Source: Coriaria nepalensis
Lineage: Eukaryota; Streptophyta; Magnoliopsida; Cucurbitales; Coriariaceae
Length of the DNA: 64,000 nt
Direction of reading: 5' to 3'
NCBI GenBank assembly: GCA_027186245.1
Contig: CP114484.1
Location: forward strand, 9,146,001 to 9,210,000
Below, in pieces: positions 50,031 through 60,843 of the stretch. The position numbers and the translations under genes are program-made. Numbering within the stretch: the first letter of the stretch is position 1; the number at the start of each line of letters is the position of its first letter. The notes beneath the pieces were generated by a model. The model saw only the letters and a program-made list of their open reading frames with translations. It was not told where the DNA came from and ran no database searches.

Positions 50031-52103
50031 TATATATATTTTCTCTTTTTTGTATTAAATAAAATGAAAAATAAAGTCATATGACAAAAGTTTTCAAAAT
50101 ACGTCTATATTTCAAAATATCATATGATTTACTTATATAACTAAAGCTCCTGTAATACTGCTACTACTATTATATTATTATTTAGGCCAGTGTAACATGA
50201 TATTAGTAAATGCATAGAGATGGGTTTGTTAAGTGTAACAACTGGGCTTGTTTGTTATCATGCCACAATGCAGGCTCAATTAGCATCGGGTTAGGCAGCA
50301 CTCTTACCCAGCCGAACATGCTGTTCTCCATCTCAATTCTCACCCCTCTCGGCTCCATCTCCGACTCGGTATACTAGTTGGTAAAATGAGTTTTTAAAAT
50401 ACTTAATAAAATATATTAAAATTTTAAATATATATTTTATTTATATATAATATTATTTAATTGTTGCATAAATTCTAAAAAAATTCTCCAAAAAAGTATA
50501 TCCCGGAGAGAATCCTTCAATCCTAACATGCTACTTATTGAATGCATGTATTCGCTGTCACACCAATTTAATTTTATTGATCAGAAAAGGAAAAATTTGT
50601 TTCTGATTTGATATGTCGTAGAACACAGAAGATTGTCTCAACTTTGAATCTGTAATTGGTCTTATCATACTTAAGAATCATACTTGCTGCCATCTATATA
50701 TTATGTATGAATTAGAAATAAAGTTTTACTTAGTCCATCCATTCCATCTTAACCTTTTAATATATCATCTAAATTTTTAGTGTATTAAAAAATCACTACG
50801 TTTGGAAGCGAGTCTGACTGTATTTATTGCCTCAATCATGGCATGATTGGCGGCAAAAAAACATAAATTGAATGCTCTTTTGACTTTCGCATCGTTATGA
50901 AAAGTGAAAGTCATATCATACGTATACATACGTACATACATACATATATTCCCCTCTCCTCATTAAGTCTTACCTTACCTAATTAATAAGCATCCTAATC
51001 CTTTATCTGCCCTTAATACACTTTGAGGGAAGTAACATGCATAATTTTAAACACCCATTTGGGACCAATTACTTGTTGTCAGAATCTCTACATTTTACCT
51101 TTTATAAGTTGAATTTTGTATAGTAATCATGCATACTCAATTGGAGTTTGCAATTGTCTCGTATTCAGAAGTTGTGTATTGGGTTGTCATTATTGAAATT
51201 TGGGAGTGAGCTAGTTTTATGCGGCATTTACATGCGATGTTAAGTTTGAAAGTTAATTTTATACTTTATACGTGAGGAAGAGTAGTATTAGTAATCATAA
51301 TCATCCAATTAACATACTAAGTAATACTTTGAATTACTTATTTGAACAATTAAAACCTACTACTCTCTTTTGGTATAATATATTTCAATATGTACTTAGT
51401 TTTAAACATTCTATCGATAAAATTTCTTACCAATTTATTGGTACAAAAAATATTATTTCATCTACATTTTCCATATTAAATAAATATATAACAACCATAA
51501 ATATAAATAGGAAGGAAAGTTTAGAAAGGTGTTAACGTGTGGCTCGAGAGTTTCTGACGGGCCCCACGTCCACGAATACGGGGCTAAGTAGGAGCCACAG
51601 CCCACGTTGGATTCTCTGTTCGCCGGTACACCTCCTTCTAGAGGTGCAGGCGGGTTGGACTTGGATCTCATGACCCCATCACAAATCTTCGGTCGACCCC
51701 AAAAAAAGTCACGAAACCACAACCGCTCATCACGCCTCAACTTCTGTCAGACGCAAAGCTACCACGCACTAATCCGATTCTTCCTTTTTTTTCACTGTCT
51801 TTTTTTTTTTTTTGGCCTTGTACTATAATTCGTACGTTAGCAGGAGTCCATTGCCTGACGGCCTGACCTCAGCATGAGGGTTTTGTCACATCCAGGGTTG
51901 TTTTAGTCCAATCACTTTTCCATCCTCGTTCATTTTTCCAACTCTTTTATTTACTCTTTTTTTTAAGGTCAATTGAAAAATAGAAAGACTAAAATAGCCC
52001 CCACATCAATGACCCCCCCCGCTCCATAAGTATTAGACGCTTTCTTTCTATTCGCCTGCATCTCCGCTCTACTCTCAGTAGTTACCGACAGTAGAGAGAG
52101 AAA
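50031..52103. other. Intergenic and expansin upstream region
   Basis: Mostly AT-rich with no clear gene. Positions 50250-50390 read GSISIGLGSTLT in one frame, vaguely like the start of a G-type lectin receptor kinase, but the match stops at once. Positions about 51535-51760 are GC-rich (GGGCCCCACGTCCACG). The final 100 bp, with GTATTAGACG and the C run at 52012-52020, are the expansin proximal promoter and leader. Confidence 0.4.
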
Positions 52104-53064
52104 ATGGCAAAAATACTGAGTTTAGTATCATGTCTCATGATCTCAACAATGTGGATGGCCGCAGAAGCTAGAATCCCCGGCGTATACAGCAGCGGCCAAT
52201 GGCAAACCGCTCACGCCACCTTCTACGGCGGCTCTGACGCCTCTGGCACTATGGGTACGTACACAGTCTAGCTACTTCTTTTGTTTTTTTAAACTCGATC
52301 CTCATGTATCTGTTATAATTATCTCAAACAGGCGGAGCTTGCGGATACGGAAACTTGTACAGCCAGGGGTACGGCGTGAATACCGCGGCGCTAAGCACGG
52401 CTCTATTCAACAGCGGGCTGAGCTGTGGTGCTTGCTTTGAGATCAAGTGCGCAAACGACCGAAGATGGTGCCATTCCGGAAGTCCTTCCATTTTAATCAC
52501 TGCCACCAACTTTTGCCCGCCTAACTTCGCTCTGCCCAACGATAACGGCGGCTGGTGCAACCCCCCTCGCCCCCATTTCGACCTCGCCATGCCCATGTTC
52601 CTTCAGATCGCCGAGTACCGCGCCGGAATTGTTCCCGTCTCCTACCGCCGGTAAGATGCCAAGGCTACGTATTTACAATGCTGTCATTTATTGGCTGATA
52701 ATTTTTTCCCCGTTTTTCTCATGTACGTTACGTACGTTGGACTTATTTACGCAGAGTGGCATGCCGAAAGCGGGGAGGGATAAGGTTCACGATAAACGGG
52801 CACATGTACTTTAACTTGGTATTAATCTCCAACGTGGCGGGTGCAGGGGATATCGTGAGGGCTAGCGTGAAAGGATCGAAGACAGGGTGGATGAGCATGA
52901 GCCGGAACTGGGGTCAAAACTGGCAGTCAAACGCTATTTTGGTGGGCCAGACCTTGTCTTTTAGAGTTACGAGCAGTGACAGACGTACCTCTACGTCTTG
53001 GAACATTGTTCCCGCCAGCTGGCAGTTCGGTCAAACATTCACCGGCAAAAATTTCAGAGTTTAA
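52104..53064 (+). CDS. EXPA: Alpha-expansin
   Basis: Three exons: 52104-52254, 52332-52650, 52755-53064; 259 residues, the usual size. A signal peptide covers about residues 1-22 (ends MAAEA), so the product is secreted to the wall. Domain 1 (GH45-like) has [21 protein letters not shown], the paired cysteines, the alpha-expansin insertion GGWCNPP and the HFD motif at 132-134. After [11 protein letters not shown] comes domain 2 (CBM63, about 170-255) with [24 protein letters not shown] and [10 protein letters not shown]. Alpha-expansins loosen cellulose-xyloglucan contacts at acid pH without hydrolysis. Intron positions are the common EXPA ones. No defect is seen. Confidence 0.97.
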
Positions 53065-53543
53065 TCTGTTGTTTGACAATCCCCACCATTAGCTATCTCG
53101 ATCGATGACCGTTGGTGGTGCATACTTTTAAGAAGTTGATGTGTTTGACTTGGTCTTGGGGAAAGGGTAAGTTGTTGTTTGAAAATTTGACTGGTGTCAT
53201 TAATTTAAAATACATAACCAGTGTATGATGAGAGTAAAGTAGAAGTGGGAGCGATATTAAGTCCTCTCTCTATATACGTGTTACGTATAGTGGGTAATAT
53301 ACTATATCATATTACATATATATATATACAGTATATTTTCTTTATACATGATATATATCAAGTAAAATTTAAGTCTTGCAATGCAATGATTAATCAAAGC
53401 TGTGCACATGGGTTGGGTACGGTAGGGTAGGAAGGCAAATAAACGATGGGCCATATTCGGATTTGAATCCCGAGTGCGTAATTTTAAAGATAATGTTGTC
53501 GACTGACCAAGTGATGTAACGGATCTTATAGCTGCTTTAAAGT

Positions 53544-53735
53544 TTGGATTCAATCTAAATTAAATATATTTAAATTTATATTTAATAATTTATTATAATA
53601 AATAATATTTATATTATTTAATAAAAAAATTAAAATAATAATATATATTCACTTATTGAATAATATGATATTTTTTAAATAAGTGAATAAATTTTTTAAT
53701 GAATTCAAATATATATAATTTCAAACCGAATCCAA
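53544..53735. mobile_element. 192-bp AT-rich MITE
   Basis: The left end TTGGATTCAATCTAAATTAA and the reverse complement of the right end, TTGGATTCGGTTTGAAATTA, match at most positions, and the pairing extends inward. TTTAAAG occurs at both flanks, offset by one base, so the exact target duplication is unresolved. Confidence 0.65.
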
Positions 53736-53833
53736 TTTTAAAGATTTGTAGAAATTACTGATCATAAAAAAGAAAAAAGAGGAAATTGAAACGTCTCCTG
53801 TTCTCTGGACGGGTTGGGGTTAACTTCAATCAA

Positions 53834-53918
53834 TTGCATATTCTGGCGGGAATGCAATCAAATTGCATATTCTAGCGGGAATGCAACCAATTGCATATTC
53901 TAGCGGGAATGCAACCAA
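53834..53918 (+). repeat. 28-bp tandem repeat, three copies
   Basis: The unit TTGCATATTCTAGCGGGAAT plus GCAACCAA is repeated almost perfectly; the first copy has one extra base and two changes. A partial fourth copy (TTGCA) follows. Confidence 0.85.
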
Positions 53919-54900
53919 TTGCAGTTCAAGCATCTGATTCACGACAACATCTTGACTTTCAATTTTAATATTATTAAATATAATAGCTTCAGGTACACGT
54001 CATACTCTAAACTGACTTAGGCTTTGCCAAGTCAATCGCTGATATAAGTTGATCGTTGACCCTGTACAAAAAGAGATTATGTTTATCTTCCAAGCAACTC
54101 AAGTTTTGAAAAGATTTGCCAAAATGCACACCAAGTTTTGATATTCGCCAAATGCACACCGAGAGATTATGGTAAGAGTCATTTCCACACAAGTTCTGAT
54201 ATATCAATAGTGGTGATTAATTCCTACAAATACCGCATCATATACCAAATACCACACCGGAATAAACATGTAACTGGGTCTTTACCATGTCCGGAATAAA
54301 CATGTTTCCTTCCTTTTTTGTACGATGTATGCTAAAAAAAACCTATACCAAACTGTCTAACAAGCCAACAGGGGTTGAGGATGAAAACTGTTTGCGAGCT
54401 GCAAGTCGCTGACATCACCGCAGATCCAACAACACAAAATCACCTTGAGCACCGAATCATAGCTGATCAAATCCTATACAATTGATACAGAAGAAAAAAT
54501 GAGTGACTGACTATTTTGTCAAAGCACGAGTATAGAGACTATCTTGATAGGCAAACCATTTTTTTAAGGACTGATATGCTTTTCATGATTTAACTATCTT
54601 GATAGGCAAACACAATTATACGTTTGGGATTCTAGAATTTTCCAACTTCAAGGAATCAATTCATTAATAATCCAAATAAACTCAGCCGCACTTTATCTTA
54701 TAAGTTTTTCATCATAATGCTGTGGGAGGGGGGAGTTGTGACAAATAAGTCCCTAACCTGAATCGAATGAGAGGATCAAACTTTTTGCATTTCATCACAG
54801 GCAAAAAGAAATGTTGGAGATTGAAATTTTGATTGGAACTTTGTTGCAGAGTATGTTTCATTTTAGCACTCTCCCATTAGATGATTTCAAACACTTACCT

Positions 54901-57900
54901 TCACTTTTTTCTCTTTACAGCTTTCCATCGCTTGAGTAGGTGACCTACGCCTTCTTTCAAGGACGCTTTCTTGCCTTCCTGGAAATTCCATAGCTCGGGT
55001 AAAACATATCTCCCACTCGGGTTATATTGGTTCAAGTCCATTAATGCTGTTGTCACAGCCTCGTACACCTCCTCACCCAGCTCTTTCAAGCGCTTTATCC
55101 TCTCATCTTCTTCATCAATCATTTCCTGAAAATTCGGAATTCAAAACCAAGCACTTATCATGATACATAGAGAGATAAGGGGCAGGATAGATTTCCACTT
55201 TCTAATCAGACTAACTGAAAATCAATTAGAAGCTTAGATAGAGCAAATGTTTAAACCAAGAGGCTCATCAATAAGCTGCATTCTTTCAGTGATAATGCAT
55301 ACCTTAGCTTCTCCTCCATTCGTGATTGTCTTGAAAGGATGCCAGCTAGGATCGTGAAGGTAACCATCCCACTCTGAACATAACATTACAGCTTTCTTGT
55401 CCACTTTTTCTTGGGGAAACATTCTCTTGGCAACAGAGAGAAATGGCTTAACTTGAAGATCTCCCATTCTCTTGACTCCAACAAGCGCACGGGGGTTTGT
55501 CTGCTCTTTCAAAACCTGTGTTCGGTGTAATTATGACCAATAAGTCAGGTCGGTGTACCTGAGTAGGTATATCTCCACTAAAGAGATGATAAAAACAGAA
55601 ACAATGCAGTCCACATTAGGAATGGGATTCTCAACAAAATATATAAGGCTTTTGCAAATTCTCCGGAGAAAAGAAGTACAAAGCCTATCAGATGCAAATT
55701 GGAATGGAGGTAAAACAGTTTCTGATTCTTAATCACTCTAATCACCAGTAGGTCTTGCAAACCAGTTGCCAAAAAGCATAGCAATCTAAAGTCATTTTGA
55801 TAGCCAGCTAGGAGTGAATTAATCGAAGGGAGGGAAAAGGTATATACATTGATTAATTCTTTACGAGCCTCCTGAAGTTCCTGGTTACTATTGCGCTCCT
55901 TGACAATAAGTGCCTGAGTAAGTTGATTTATATCTTCTAACTCTTCTTCTTTCTCCTGAAGTTCTACTTTAAGTTCATCCATCTTTTTCGTCATCTCCAA
56001 ATCATCAGCCTCGGTCATATGTTCCATAACCTGTAAGGCTCCCCTCATGCGCTCTGTTTCTAACTCCAAAGCTTGTTTTTCATCAAGATGTTTTTCAAGC
56101 TCCATGATTCGTTTACGCAAAATCTGCTTGTCTTTCTACCATTTCCAAACCACAGACATCCATTCCAACCAAAAATGTGAGCATGGACTTTTGGAAGTGA
56201 TGCGAACACATAATGTCAAGTTAGGAGAAAAATCAATAACAGAACAGAACGCACCTCTTGAGTTTCGGCCAATTTCAACAAGTTTTCATCAGTTTTCTTT
56301 TGCGCCAAACCTGCTTTCTCATTCTGGAAAACAAGAAAGGATGTAAGCAAGAATATCAAAACCCGAAGTGTAATGCTCAACACCGATGGCAGGCTTAAAT
56401 CACTAATATTATATTTCTAGGAGTTAGAAGATGAATACAGGTTAATGGGCAGTAGTCGTTGACTGCACCAGTTCCCTATTCCAATCTTGGCCCACCTAAT
56501 TTTACCCTCTGACACAATAACCAAAATCTAGGCTGATATGCCCCAAAGATATGTTTCAGCAGAGTTAATTACCAAAAAGCAGATTAATCACCAACAAGAT
56601 AAAGGAAGGAAACTTCATATATTAGTCCAAACTGTTAGTTTTCCTTTTCTCTTCTTAAAGTTTCAGATTTGCTGATTAGATATAAGATTTCACCAGGATG
56701 TGACTGTGGACCGAATTTTACACCAACTCAGTGGATAAAGAAACAAAAAGTGACAAGTGTAAAAAATGAGGATATGCTATAGGTATAAATTACCAGTATT
56801 TTCTCATGTTGTAGCTTCTTCCAGTCATTCTTGTTTTGAGCCTCAAGTTGCTGCAGCTTCTTTTCGTGCATAAAAAGTTCTTTTTTCTGAGATTCCAACC
56901 GCCTTGAAGCCTCATCGTGATCCGAGAAGATCTTTTTCCATCGATTACGATCGTTCTCTTGTATTTTCATTCTCTCTTAAAACATAAGCCAATAAGCAAA
57001 GTAAGCATTTGAAAAACATGCTACTCAGGAACCATACAAAACTCAAAGTAAGATCACTTAAAATTTTGGTGTACCTTCATTGAACTTTTTCAGCATATCA
57101 TCCTTCTGCTCCACAACCTTGTTAAGAGATGCGCTAGTCTCTCTATATTTTTTTTGCATCTCTCTAAGACTTTGAGTCTTAGTCTCCAGTGCACTTTCTA
57201 ATGTAGAGACTAAGGTTATCGTTCTCCTTTGATCTTCAGCTTCTTTATCCGATACAGTTTTCAAATCCCCATTTTTTCTGAGATGCTCACCAATCAAACC
57301 AAGGGAATGATAATCACGGTCTCTGGCCACCCAGCCGTACAGCTCCTCCCCTCGATGCCTTGATGCATCATAGTCTTTCTTCCCATGGCCGTTAAGTTCA
57401 AAATATTTTTCAAACGACATTGCATTATTGAACCCATCCCATTCCTTACTGAAGTCAACAACAGCAAATCCTGAATGACCATACCGGTTCCACAAAGGCT
57501 GCACTTTAATAGGGTTAAACCCTTTGCTCGCCAAATCATCTCTGTGTTTGGAGCCACTTTCTCCAACATGTCGTCCATCTTTGAGTTCAGTCTTGATATT
57601 GGCCAAAATACCCTTCCAAGGATGGACAAAAATTTGATCATTACCACAAGCTGCTAGATTTTGAATCTTGCCTGCAGGTTCTGGTTGATTCTTGACTGAC
57701 GGTTCAGATGGATTTTGGATGGAAATCTGATCATTACCACATGTTGCTTGATTTTTAATCTTGCCTGCAGGTTCTGGTTGATTCTTGACAGATGGTTCAG
57801 AGGGATTTTTCACATCAACATACCTATTTATATACCTCTCTAGAGCCAAGTGCTTCGCTTTTTCCCTTACATACTTGCATGTAGAGTCTCTGCCAATTCT

Positions 57901-58086
57901 AGAGGCATGGCGGAGAAGCTCTTTAACTTGATAGTCTGTCCTTGCACAGCAGTACGGACATCTATACGTTGAATGGGAAGTTTTGATTTTTACCTCATCC
58001 CTCTTCAATTCTTCATAATACCCATACATGTAATCATTCAAATCTGAATCTCTACAGTTCCTTTCCTCCTGTAATCTATGAGACAT
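54901..58086 (-). CDS. FDM: FDM/IDN2-type protein (zf-XS, XS, coiled coil, XH) of RNA-directed DNA methylation
   Basis: Six coding exons: 58086-57075, 56975-56794, 56323-56255, 56135-55848, 55515-55303, 55125-54901; 662 residues. Zf-XS lies at about 43-85 (YRCPYCC...LLRHASRIGR). The XS domain is at about 154-265 (HPWKGILANI, GESGSKHRDDL, GFNPIKVQPLWN, GHSGFAVVDF, MSFEKYFE). A long coiled coil spans about 280-530. The XH domain is at about 530-655 (VGVKRMGDL, WHPFKTITNGG, EEVYEAVTTAL, YNPSGRYVLPELWNF). FDM1-5 and IDN2 bind double-stranded RNA through XS and dimerise through the coil and XH; they act in siRNA-guided DNA methylation in the nucleus. Unusual: residues 94-124 and 125-155 are a tandem duplication in the linker between zf-XS and XS. 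Confidence 0.95.
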
Positions 58087-58093
58087 TGCAGAC

Positions 58094-58436
58094 CTGAAAG
58101 TACATGAAACAACAAGAATCTAGTAAAAAAATCAAGCCCTCTGCCTTGTTATAAACGTAAGGAAAGGCAGCGTTTTTGCGAAAAAGGTTAGCTTTGTAGC
58201 ATCTGATTCTTGCATAAAAGGCATCAATCACACGTCTGCATTGCAAAAAATAAACTCAAGCCATCCAACACAGAGAAATCAGGACATTCTGTCTCCTCTT
58301 CTCTTTTACTCCGAGTACATAGTTAAATAAGCTACTGTTCTTAATGTTGTTTTCGAGTTCCAGGATATTTAACAAAATAATAGACCATTGCAGGGGCTAC
58401 AGCCTCGCGGTATGAAAAACGTAGAGGCGAGCATAC
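58094..58436 (-). other. Leader intron of the FDM gene
   Basis: Donor TTTTCAG|GTATGC (exon ends 58437) and acceptor TACTTTCAG|GTCTGCA (exon resumes 58093), seven bases before the start codon. The first leader exon lies upstream, about 58438-58560. Confidence 0.6.
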
Positions 58437-58670
58437 CTGAAAATGGCGGTCTGAGTGGGCGATGCTCCGAGTATGAGGCGGTGAGAGAGGGAAAAAGGCG
58501 GTGAGAGACAGAGAGAGAGATGCAGCAGCAAATACGGTGTGAGAATTGAGGAGGAAGACGACAAATCTATACGGACATTTATAATTTTATAACCCCAAAT
58601 AAAGATAAAAGAACTAAAGAAAGGTAGTCATGTGGACTTTGCCGGTTCAAGTGACGGTTCAACTCCAATT

Positions 58671-58690
58671 CTCTCTCTCTCTCTCTCTCT
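58671..58690 (+). repeat. (CT)n microsatellite
   Basis: Ten CT units, upstream of the FDM leader. Confidence 0.9.
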
Positions 58691-58718
58691 GTATTATAGG
58701 GGTGTTAATAATGATTTG

Positions 58719-59407
58719 GGCATCTTCTGATCCAACAACAGTAAAAACAAATTATTTAAACCCGATCCGGTGACTCTCAACCCATAAAATTCGACCCGAT
58801 GGATTCATCTTCTGTTTACTTTGTTTCCCCCTTTCACTGGTCTTTCTTCACATAGTTATTATGATCATCCTGTGGAAAAACCCAATTGATATATGTAGGT
58901 CAGTTTAGTACATGATAGAAAAATGTTACCATTACAGAAAAGAAGGAATGTTCGTACTGTTTTCATTAACCAATTTTTAGCGTTTTTCGTTAATCAATCT
59001 CAAGATTGCAACCCCTTGACGCCAAAGAAAAGAAAAAAAAAATTACCTCTTTTTTTTCTCACTTAGAAGCCGTGCCTTGGTCGGAGATCGAAGAAATGCG
59101 AGGTTGCGGTGGAGATGTGTTGGCAGCTTCGACAATGAAGACCTGCTGGGCAGTCTTGCTATATATGTAAGTTCAAAGATGTTATGAAGTAGAATGATGG
59201 AGTTTGGTCGGAAACTTGTGATTTCTGCAATCTAGGTGTTCGTGTTTTCTGTAATAACATGATTTTACTGAAACGTTTCCAGCCACAGTGTAGAGGGAGA
59301 AAAAAAAAAAGAGTAAAAGAGAAGGTGAATCAATCGGGTCAGATTTTACCGGATTGGGTTAAAATAATTTGTTTTTACTGTCGTTGGAGTAATAATAAAA
59401 AGATGCC
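58719..59407. mobile_element. 0.69-kb foldback element with a GC-richer insert
   Basis: The left arm 58719-58822 and the right arm 59311-59407 are inverted copies about 100 bp long. Shared runs include ACAGTAAAAACAAATTATTT and CGACCCGAT/TGACCCGAT, with a few indels. The interior is mostly AT-rich, but 59062-59168 is GC-richer and ends at a GTAAGT. The tRNA gene starts 33 bp to the right. Confidence 0.75.
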
Positions 59408-59440
59408 TTCACTGAGGTGTGTCGTGTCAAAACACGAGCC

Positions 59441-59512
59441 GCCGTCTGTGGGAATCGAACCCACGACCACGTGGTTAAAAGCCACGCGCTCTACCAGCTG
59501 AGCTAAGACGGC
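59441..59512 (-). tRNA. tRNA-Lys (anticodon UUU), nuclear
   Basis: 72 bases on the minus strand. The acceptor stem is GCCGTCT/AGACGGC, the D arm GCTCAGCTGGTAGAGC, the anticodon stem CGTGG/CCACG with loop CTTTTAA (anticodon TTT), and the T arm GTGGG TTCGATT CCCAC. There is no intron and no encoded CCA. A-box (TAGCTCAGCTGGTAGAGC) and B-box (GGTTCGATTCC) promoter elements are intact, so it is probably active. Confidence 0.97.
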
Positions 59513-60349
59513 TGGTTGTCTCTTCTCTCGAAAATGACTTATTTATTTACCTATAAAATATGCGGTTTCGATTTGTTATCCATCTTTTAGCAAAAAGGAA
59601 ATAACAGAAAATGTTGTAATCAATTAAAGGGGACTTTATAAGTGGTAGTTGACTAATAAAGTTTCGTAATTTTCATTTAGGATTTATGTAGTGGAAATTG
59701 GGTTTTGGCTCGATTTTGGATGGCAATTAGATTATGCGAGTTCATCCTCACTTTTATCTGATTTTTTATTTGGAGTATGGTAGATAAAGTTATAACCCAA
59801 TTTAATTAGGGTTATTCTTACTTTTCCCCTTCCATCTTCTTAGTTGTGATCTGTGTAATATATATCTCTCTCGATCCTACTCTCTTCCTTCTAAATTTGT
59901 GCGATATGTGTTAGTTTGATGTTTCTAATATCTTTTTAGATTAATTTGATTACATCTTTGATCTTGATCATTACTTAAAAGATTGCATTTCCTTCTATGT
60001 TCTAGAGATCTATGTGATTTTATAGGATTTGATGCATTTAGAGATAAATCAGTTTGTTGGTTGAGCTTTGAGATTAAAGATTTCTTATTAGATTAGATCT
60101 ATCATAGTGCTATAGGTCTTATCATTCTGTGCTCCGATATTAGCCGAAAATCTAGATTGTTTTGATCAGTGTGGTTTTCTTAGATCTAGTTCTGTTTTTC
60201 AATCGTTTAATATTTCGTATGTTATTCTGTACATTTTATAATTAAACAGATATCTAATATTGTATATTTCAGTTTATTTTTCTTAAATTGTAAATTTGGA
60301 TAATATGTACCTTAATAATGTTGTACATATTAATTGATATTCAGTTTCA
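59513..60349 (+). other. Spacer and probable 5' LTR of copia element 2
   Basis: A copia primer binding site follows at 60353, so the LTR should end at CA 60348-60349. Its start cannot be fixed because the 3' LTR is outside the window. I see nothing else here. Confidence 0.45.
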
Positions 60350-60843
60350 TTTAAGTATCAGAGCTAATATAAATATACGATTATCAATTAATTTGGTTTT
60401 TTTTAATCTATGTTTTGGAATCTGTATATATGATCAAAACTATTGCATTATTGAATCTTGAATTCTGTGAATGCTTCTTGAAATGTATATGCATATTCTG
60501 TGTGTTATATAGTCTTGAAAAGATTTTCTAAAATTTGTCATTTCTTAAAATCTTTTCCGAGAAATAATATTTTGTAGCCGGATGAATTATATTCATGTAG
60601 TATTTATCTAATTAATTTCTTATTAGTAAGATAAATAACATACTAGGAAATAAATTATGTGAGTGATTCTTGAAAATGCATATTAATTAGAAGTATATGT
60701 TCTTGATTGAATTGGTTTCTAACCGGCTTGATTGAAATTATCTGAGTGTTAAAAATTATTTTTTGAAATTCAATTTGTGAATATTTTCCATTTATCAAAA
60801 TCTGTGAATAGTCTTGATTGAATCCAAATAAGAAAGAGAGCAA

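Larger units (their letters stand above)
53065..54900. other. Spacer between expansin and FDM genes
   Basis: 3' flanks of two convergent genes. It contains a small MITE (53544-53735) and a 28-bp tandem repeat (53834-53918), listed separately. No further gene is recognised. Confidence 0.5.

Noticed and set aside
50250..50390. Possible relic of a G-type lectin receptor kinase (GSISIGLGSTLT)
   Set aside because: The match covers only about a dozen residues and stops at once; too short to call.
51272..51535. Open frame of 87 codons on the plus strand
   Set aside because: AT-driven composition, no recognisable motif, no splice context; most likely chance.
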